Below, one piece after another: positions 56,068-64,000 of a stretch of 64,000 nt of DNA. Source of the DNA: Acanthosoma haemorrhoidale (Eukaryota > Arthropoda > Insecta > Hemiptera > Acanthosomatidae); contig OV884009.1 of assembly GCA_930367205.1 (NCBI GenBank), positions 98,043,189 to 98,107,188 of the forward strand, given 5' to 3'. The notes beneath the pieces are model-generated. The model had not been told where the DNA came from and made no database searches. It was given only the letters and a program-made list of their open reading frames with translations. The position numbers were made by a program, and so were the translations under genes. Position 1 is the first letter of the stretch. Each line of letters opens with the position of its first letter.

Positions 56068-57992
56068 GGATACATATATCCGTTTATATATTTACCTGAC
56101 TTGCTCACAAACGCCACGCTGTTCGCTCTAGTTAAGTAATTAGAATATTACTATTATTGCAACTTTAATTTAACTACTGACAGATTTGATTCCTCTATCA
56201 AATCCTTAGCGTATTGCATTCCCACGAACTTATACCAAATTATACTTCAAAAATTTTCTCTTATCCCGATTGGAACCTAAACCCAAAGTGACATACCTTA
56301 ATAAATTAACGTGGTGATCGAATGGAAGGAGTTCAATTATAAAATATGATTTGATATACAATACGTTTTATTACAAATGGTTAAAAATGTTTTTCTCAAC
56401 TATAATTGATTTTAGCACGAATCAAATGATGAATAGATTTCATTGATACTTACTAGCTTAACTAATAAACTTAAATCTTACTAGAGCACATGGATGGCTT
56501 CTCTTAAGTCAGAAGCTGTGGAGGTGACTCATAGAGCCGAGAAGAGTCTTTGAGACTGTTCTGCCAAGCATGTGTCACACTCTCCGGGTGAAAGGGCACT
56601 ACGGAGACTTGTGCTGTCTCGTAGTCATGTCCCTTGTCTTGGGCTATATTTCTATCTCTTCAACAGAATGATTTTTTCCTTTATGGTCCTTTCTGTTTGT
56701 CTAAGCCTTTTCACACCCCCTTGCGGTTGGATTAATACATGACTCATATATACAATATTCCTTCTGCAACTTTCGTTGCAACTATTAATTGGCAGCAGAG
56801 TATTCAGTGTGGTACTGCTTATAAGCTGACTCCTTACAAGACGTAAGAAATTTCATGATAACCTGATAATGGGAATTTGAAATAATTCGCTAAGCAATCT
56901 AAAGCCTGCTCATGAACTTCCGGCTAAGGGTACATCTTTGCAAAAGGATTGCTATAAGTGAAACTCCCCTCTGTTACTCTAGACAAGCGAGTCAGACCTC
57001 AGAGCATGATCCTGTGTACTGTACCCAGCCTACCAATCTCAAAGTGCCTTGACCTCAGGAGAACGTCCAATTCCTGCTTTCGTCACCAGACCTCACCGTC
57101 TAAGCGAAGAGCGAGGGAGAACTTTTAATTTCAAATAGGTACAAGGCATTCGTCTGACAGATATAAATTTTAAAATCATATTTAATAAATTTTTAGCGAA
57201 ATCAGTGCATGTTTTGTATTTTTTTTTAATACTCTCTGTTGTAGTACTTTAAAAGTAATTAGCATTCTTCAAGGGGTTGTGGAATAAACGTTTAAAATTT
57301 CAAATCAATCCTTTTTACGACCGCTAGCGCAGAACCTACAGACGTAGGATTTGCCCGGAAGCTGACTGAAAGGTGAGGTTCGGCAATTTAAAGATTTGTT
57401 CCCAGTTTGTCTTCTGCTTTTGTTTCTAATGAGCCTGCATTTAGCTTGGTATATAGAGCCATAGAAGACCACACCCGGCTAGGACCAGTCTTTGTGTGAG
57501 TAGCACAACAGCACATCGTTCATCAAACTCCATTCATCCGATCTAAATCTGATTTTTATGCCAATTTAATGAGCATCATTCACCCAACTTTCAATTGGAA
57601 GCATATGAATAAAATTTTTGTGAACAACTGATGCATAATAATAACAGTTGCGAGTAACTACATTGATGGAGATCGTCCATGTTATCTATGTTTGCATAAC
57701 CATGAGTCGTGAGCATGCTTTTGTCACTATAATAACGTTTATCTTATGAAATATCTGTTATTTGGTTAATTTTTATTATAGGCAATTACGAGTATATTGT
57801 TACTTTTAGTTGTGCCATTGGTCCCACAATTTTTAGTAGCTATTAACCAAAGGAAAATATACTGACATGGTTGGGGGCTTGTGAGTTAATGATTAGGGGA
57901 ATAATTAGTTAATTGAATAATTATTAGTCAAAGATATATAAATTCAAATCTGAATAATGATTTCTATCTGGTGGTGTTTTCAGTCTCTGAGA
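56068..57992. other. No recognisable gene in 1.9 kb
   Basis: A GC-richer part (about 56480-57130) with no frame of interest and AT-rich flanks. Possibly old LTR or other repeat material; no terminal repeats seen. Confidence 0.4.
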
Positions 57993-58930
57993 TTTTTTTT
58001 ATTCCATATCCCCTTGTTACAAATTTATATATGTACAAAATATAGATTCTAGAAGCGAATCTACTTACACTTGCTTCGTAGTATTTCCTGCAGCATGGCT
58101 ACATTTTATACAAATTCTAGTATACAAAATAGTGATCTGCATTCTAAAAAAGTAGAATGATGAACATTATACACTAATGCACTGAATTTATGTACGTGAT
58201 TGGGCTCACCTTATTTATCATAATCTTAAAACTAACCTGCATTTAACAATAAAAACTTAAATTAATCTTAATCTAATTTTCCCCGACAGCCTTCGATGCG
58301 GGAATGGTGGTTGGGTCATAGTGTTGAAACTGGGCTTGTGAGATGCAGCATAGATTCAGAAAACTTTATCTGTCTCCGGTGGATGAACTCATCCACCGAC
58401 GGCACACTGAGCAACGGGTGCAGGTCGGCATTCTTTCACCTCTCGAGAGTGGTATGATCCATCTTCTGAATCTTTTCTCTTGTTCCCATTCAGAAACTGC
58501 TGGAGACTTTTAGCTGTGTTGCCAGTCAAGTGAGTATATAGAGGGACACTGTACAGCAGAGCTGGCTGGAAGGTCACATTTATATATGATAAGTTTAAGA
58601 CGAAGCAACAACTTGGGTGAAGTTAGCAACAAAATCTAGGGAACAAGATAACCTGTTTCGTTTCCACGCTGTCGGGAAGTATCGCAACCTTATGCATGAA
58701 TTGTACGGGTTGACGAGTTGGGCAACCCCTTTTCTCGGCAACTGCTTCACCTGACACCTGCGAAGAATCGCCTTGAGCAGCTTTGGGGAGACAAACATGT
58801 AGTTCTGTCCGGTCTCTAGCTGCTGAGGTTCGGAGTGGTTACCTGTCTGTACCTAGCGGTGTTGTAGTAATCGGCCAGTATTAGCGCCTGTTCTTTCGCT
58901 GTGTAAAGGGTGTTGCCGTCATCAAGACGG
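57993..58930 (-). pseudogene. LINE family 2 copy with internal RT deletion
   Basis: Minus-oriented, with a poly(A) tail (T run 57993-58000) and a 3' untranslated region that matches 48661-49060. The coding part at 58389-58577 matches the C-terminal piece at 49062-49250. To its right the minus strand runs directly into an RT N-terminal part: KEQALILADYYN-like linker, SPKLLKAILRRCQVKQLP, and AQLVNPYNSCIRLRYFPTAWKR. The palm with its catalytic Asp residues is missing, with the junction near 58620-58650. The frame is broken in places. Confidence 0.75.
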
Positions 58931-59570
58931 GTCTTCCTTGGTAGTGTACTTAAGGAGCTTCTAAAACTTACGGTGATCGTCATGCGAGCCACGAAGCCGT
59001 TCGTGCCACATCGTCTTCCAATTCCTCATCAAGCCACAAATTTGCGTACTCCTTTTGATAGGGCCGAAAGGAGTATGCTGAAACCCCGATATGCGCCAAC
59101 CTCGCTCTAGTGGTAGAGGGTAGCTCTAGCACAGTTATGACGATCGGTAAGCGGCTTTTTTCTTGGGAGCATGCACGGACGGATCCGGTGATTTCTGATT
59201 CGACTGGTGACGGAGAAGCCTGGCGGGTGCGTTTGCGGACCACTGCATATACTTCCATGTTCAGCGTGCATATGTCCGTTCATAAGACTGTACTCCTCGG
59301 TAAGCCTTGCTGGTCTGTCTATTTCAGTGCAGCGATCGGAATGGGGACACTGACCCCCTTCCCGGTGCAACTGCACTGGTATGACCCTGTAGAATATAAA
59401 TTATTACTTATTACCTGGCCCGTGCTGTCCAGCGACGGCCTAAATTTTTGGACTGGCAGCAACTTATCTGTTGTTTCTTTTGCCGGTGCTAGGCCTTCTC
59501 CGTCCTGCTTCTGCGATGCAGTTTTCAGGGTCAACAACTCACTAACTCACGATACTTTTGTATGATGAAA
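58931..59570 (-). pseudogene. Possible upstream coding part of the LINE family 2 copy
   Basis: Several overlapping minus-strand frames (58980-59258, 59319-59537) and a 151-residue plus-strand frame lie here. Sequence is GC-richer than its surroundings and continuous with the LINE copy, so ORF1 or endonuclease-linker parts are likely, but no motif is clear and I cannot choose the frame. Confidence 0.35.
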
Positions 59571-60195
59571 AGTAGATGTTATTTACCTTTTACCTACCAT
59601 ATGATTTTTTTTCTTATGTTCTATCGGAGGTTGTACAAGAGCCTGTTTTTATGCGGAAAAAGCTATTTTTAGTGTCGGATTCAACAAATACAATATATTT
59701 TATAATTTTTTCATAAAACTTAGGAAACAATTCAATGAATATGTACTTCAATAAATATTTTATTTATAACCAAGAATAGTGATTTTAATTTTCGTTTAGT
59801 TTTAGACTGGATGCATTATATATGTGTAAACGATTATTTTTATTATGTAAATATTGAAAATGAATTGATTTCAAATTTGAAAACAAAATTAAAATTAGTT
59901 TTTTATCACAATCGATCTAGTAGTATCTAAGAAACTTGTGTGGCAATTAACTCTTCAAATTTTTGTCTTACCTATTTTATTCAAAAAAAATTTGAAAAAA
60001 AATGGCATATATCAGGACGTCAAGACCTTTCATTTACTTAATATCCTGCTAAAAATTATAGAAAATATTTTCTTTTAACACCAAATTGATTAATTAAACT
60101 TGGTGTCATCATATTTTATGGACATGGCAACTTTTTTCATGGTTTCTCAATATCACGTGGGATCACCGTGTACAATTTCATGTAAAGCTTAAACA
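59571..60195. other. No recognisable feature
   Basis: AT-rich DNA between a LINE remnant and a solo LTR. Confidence 0.45.
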
Positions 60196-60200
60196 GGGGA

Positions 60201-60964
60201 TGTCGGGTCGTCACTAGAAGGTGCCTGATCACTCTAGCCCTGTGACAAGTGCGGATTGTTCGAGTTTATAACCTGGACAATCGTTCCATGACGGCGTTAC
60301 TATCTGACTCCATTTATGATAGGTATGTGCCCCGACAATGCACTATGTTCAAGAGAAGAGGTACAGAGGTTTCATGAACAATAAGTCAAGTTTTCAGAGT
60401 TCAAGCGGAAACCATGCAAGCGTCACCGAGTAAAGGTCGCGAGAGTGTCTGCGAGGAGACTAAGAGACTAAGAGACTCACGAGGAGACTGCCAGGAAAAT
60501 GGCGAGGAGTCTAAGAGATTGATTTCCAGGGCCAGGAGCCGTGGCGTAAGGTGTCACCGAGTAAAGGCCGCGAGAGACTCAGAGGCTGATGAAGAGACTG
60601 GTTTACAGGTCCAGAAGCCCAGGCTTAAGTATCCTCTCTACTTCCTGCCGGGAGGCTGCAAAATGGTTGTTAATGTTTATGACTGTTTATGACTGCCAGC
60701 TGGTGACCCTTTCATGTTTATGACTGTTTATGACTGCCAGCTGTTTATGACCTGTAGTATCCTCGCGCACCTGGCTCTTAGGCCCGGCGGGTACCTGGCT
60801 GACCTTTCTCGTGTGCCTTGGCTTCCGCCTTTTATATTGCTTAACACATTTACAATGATTTATTTGCTTATAATACATTTAGTTCATGTTATTTTACTTT
60901 TGCTTACAATATATATGCAATAGAGTATAGGGGGATTTATCTTATGTAGTTAGCGGTCGCTACA
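60201..60964 (+). repeat. Solo LTR with 5-bp target duplication
   Basis: A 764-bp element starting TGTCGGGTCGTCACTAG and ending GTTAGCGGTCGCTACA, bounded by an exact GGGGA duplication (60196-60200 and 60965-60969). TG..CA ends and a 5-bp duplication are the signature of an LTR, and the absence of internal sequence makes it a solo LTR left by recombination. The inner part has duplicated strings of its own (CACCGAGTAAAGG twice, TGTTTATGACTG repeatedly) and one degenerate copy of the 98-bp unit amplified at 24866-25636. Orientation is arbitrary. Confidence 0.85.
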
Positions 60965-60969
60965 GGGGA

Positions 60970-61915
60970 CTTCCAAAAAACCTTGATAAGATCGAGTATT
61001 GCTGCAACTAATGGTGGATCAAAATTAATGAAGCAAAATGTTCTCACATTACCTTTAACGTCTACCGCAAGTCCTGTCCATCAGTTATTTTTTTAATTCC
61101 ATTCCTCATCCTGTACCCGAGACAGTACGGTATTTAGGCTTCCATCTCGACAAAAGGCTGACATGGAACCCACACACGAGGATAAAAGGACAAGAACTAA
61201 ACATACGCTTTGGACAATTGTACAGACTACATAAGAACAGCCATCTGTCAATAGAAAATAAATTACTAATCTGCAAAGTTATACTTAAGCTAATCTGGAC
61301 ATACGGAATAAATCTATGGGAGAAAGCAACAAAGTCGAACCTCAAACGTATCCAATCCTTTCAATCAAAAGTTCTGAGAACAATAGTAAATACCCCTTAT
61401 TACGTCAGCAACAAATCCCTTTAGAACGATCTTAATATGCACTACATTCTAGAACTCATCCATTCTAAGTTCATGAAATTCCATAGTAACCTATCGAACC
61501 ACCCTAATCCCCTAGCGCAGTCATTGCACTGCACCACTCATCCCTATAATTCTCCTTGGAGACTAAAGTGGCAGTGCCCTCGTGACCTACTATAAATACG
61601 TGACAATGTGAGTCCTAGCAATGGCCAGTCCAATCATGTACTCGTTTGTGGCTCTCGCGCTTCTAGGTCGGCCTCTAATGGCTCGTATCCAGTGACGCGG
61701 CTGGCGGAGCAACGTTCGGACTTCCCAAGACTCCACTCCTCTTTTGCATGCGAGGGAGGTTACATGTGGAGTTGGGAGATCTCTGAGCTGTTTGTAAATA
61801 CTGTATGAATGAGCGAGTGAATGAAAATTGTAAATATGGTTAGAATGAGAACATTGAACACAATTACTCATTGCCCAATAAGGCAAATAGTAATTTTAGC
61901 TCAATAAAAATTTAA
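60970..61915 (+). mobile_element. Jockey-type LINE copy D, 5'-truncated, long 3' end
   Basis: Begins within the RT palm-thumb region right after the solo LTR duplication. The coding remains run from KIDEIEY-like sequence through a YLGFHLDKRLTW match (near 61130-61165) and an open piece 61218-61424 to the end of ORF2 near 61590. Its 3' untranslated region is longer than in A and B and includes the CTCTCGCGCTTCTAGG and GCATGCGAGGGAGG segments of the short tails, then the hairpin TTGCC-CAATAA-GGCAA (61873-61888) and AATAAA. It is therefore the link between the coding LINE and the tail-only copies. It is more diverged than A, B and C. Confidence 0.88.
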
Positions 61916-62917
61916 TATTAAGAAAAGCAAAGGAATAATGTCTTCTATTATTACAGTTATTTAGTATTATATATATATATATACAGTATATATATGATAA
62001 ATCATCATTTTATCACAATGAAGTTGCAATATATCGTTTACCGGCTAGATAGGTATCGTTTATGCTCGTAAATTATAAACCTTTTTTTCTTTTAGTTATA
62101 ATTATTACAAAACATGCACAACTTTTAGTTACCAACTTAAAAAAAAAACTCTCCCCTTTTCAGGGCATATCATTATTTAGGCCTGGTATTCTGTATGTGT
62201 TGTCATATTGTTTGTTTCCGAGCTTTATCTACGTTGTTGGATCTTCTTGGCCAGGGGCAACATCCTGCGGTAGCGCTGCCACATAATTACCCCCCTCAAC
62301 ATCCCATGCACTCGACGGGATATTTTCCTGAGAAATGTAAATTATTCCTTATTTCCTTTATGGCTTTTTTGAGTCACCCCTAATTATACGGTGCCTTAAA
62401 CTTACCATGAATAACATCTTCATGATTTTAAACTTTATTTATGCATGCACTTTCTTGTCTCCCTAGGGTTTGTTTTAAACCAGAAATTCTTGTTTTACCC
62501 ATGTAATCAACTCACATTAATTTGTGGCTTGGTATCGTAATATAGTAAATAAGTAGGATTTTAATAAAACCTGACAGCCGTCAATTAATTAATCACATGG
62601 TAATAAATGAAAATATCCATAAATTGGACTAGGTATCAACTTAGTGATCTTAGCTTTCTGATGATCTAAAGTAAGTAGTTTGGTGTTTGTTTTTTTATTT
62701 TATTTTATTTTTTTATTAAATAAAGCATTAATATATTTTTCAACTTTAGTTCAACCTTTGTTTTTTTGAGTGGCATTATATATTGCATGGCAGTTTTATA
62801 ATCTCAAAAGTAAAATCAACTCTATGAAAATAATTAATCAATAATTGATTAATTAGTAATTAAAAATAAATATTTTTGTATCATGTTGTAGTAATCATTC
62901 TATCTTATAAGGATAAC
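61916..62917. other. No recognisable feature
   Basis: AT-rich with a TA microsatellite (about 61968-61983). Frames of 62-74 residues have no motif. Confidence 0.45.

Positions 62918-64000
<1,083 letters not shown>

Noticed and set aside
58910..59565. Plus-strand frames of 66 and 151 residues
   Set aside because: They lie opposite the likely coding strand of a LINE family 2 copy and show no motif.

Overview
The window looks like AT-rich, intergenic or heterochromatin-like DNA from an arthropod, most likely an insect. The transposon set points that way: Jockey-type and R1-like non-LTR retrotransposons, a Mag-like Ty3/Gypsy element, an IS630/mariner-type transposase remnant, tRNA-derived SINEs and several minisatellites. 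No conserved host gene, rRNA or functional tRNA was recognised. Species cannot be fixed from this sequence; a hemipteran-like insect is only a guess. I did not find a new cellular system. What stands out is the detailed history of nested and recombined mobile DNA.

Layout, left to right. Positions 1-480 hold a primer-binding site and probable LTR of a BEL/Pao-like element that runs out of the left edge on the minus strand. Positions 1145-1832 hold two copies of an integrase remnant. Positions 4241-13551 are a full-length Jockey-type LINE (copy A, minus strand) bounded by an 11-12 bp target duplication and split by a young, apparently intact Mag-like Gypsy element (5856-10533). Positions 14098-18240 hold a deleted mariner-type transposase and a decayed Gypsy element, itself hit by a LINE tail. 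Positions 24589-25791 are an LTR carrying an expanded 98-bp minisatellite; its counterpart at 60201-60964 is a solo LTR with a 5-bp duplication. Positions 26548-29056 are a 35-bp satellite enclosing an internal LINE fragment (copy C). Positions 36307-40596 are LINE copy B (plus strand), 5'-truncated, with an 11-bp target duplication.

Further right: a head-to-tail cluster of LINE tails (41553-42113), an inverted-repeat element (42294-43171), a foldback (45490-45741), remnants of a second LINE family (35150, 48475, 48661, 57993), a scrambled R1-like mosaic (52390-55130), a 62/124-bp satellite (55498-56067), LINE copy D (60970-61915), a tRNA-Glu-like SINE followed by a 214-bp (TC)n tract, and LINE copy E running off the right edge.

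The elements are related to each other. The short tails at 3056, 16995, 21440, 32868, 41600 and 41905 share the 3' end of LINE copy D, so they are 5'-truncated products of the same retrotransposition machinery or SINE-like users of it. The 3' end carries a small hairpin kept in sequence-diverged copies. The only long intact reading frame is the Gypsy gag-pol (1386 residues). Two short reading frames with signal-peptide-like starts (18553-18798 and 29628-29825) are the only candidates for non-transposon coding exons, and both are weak.
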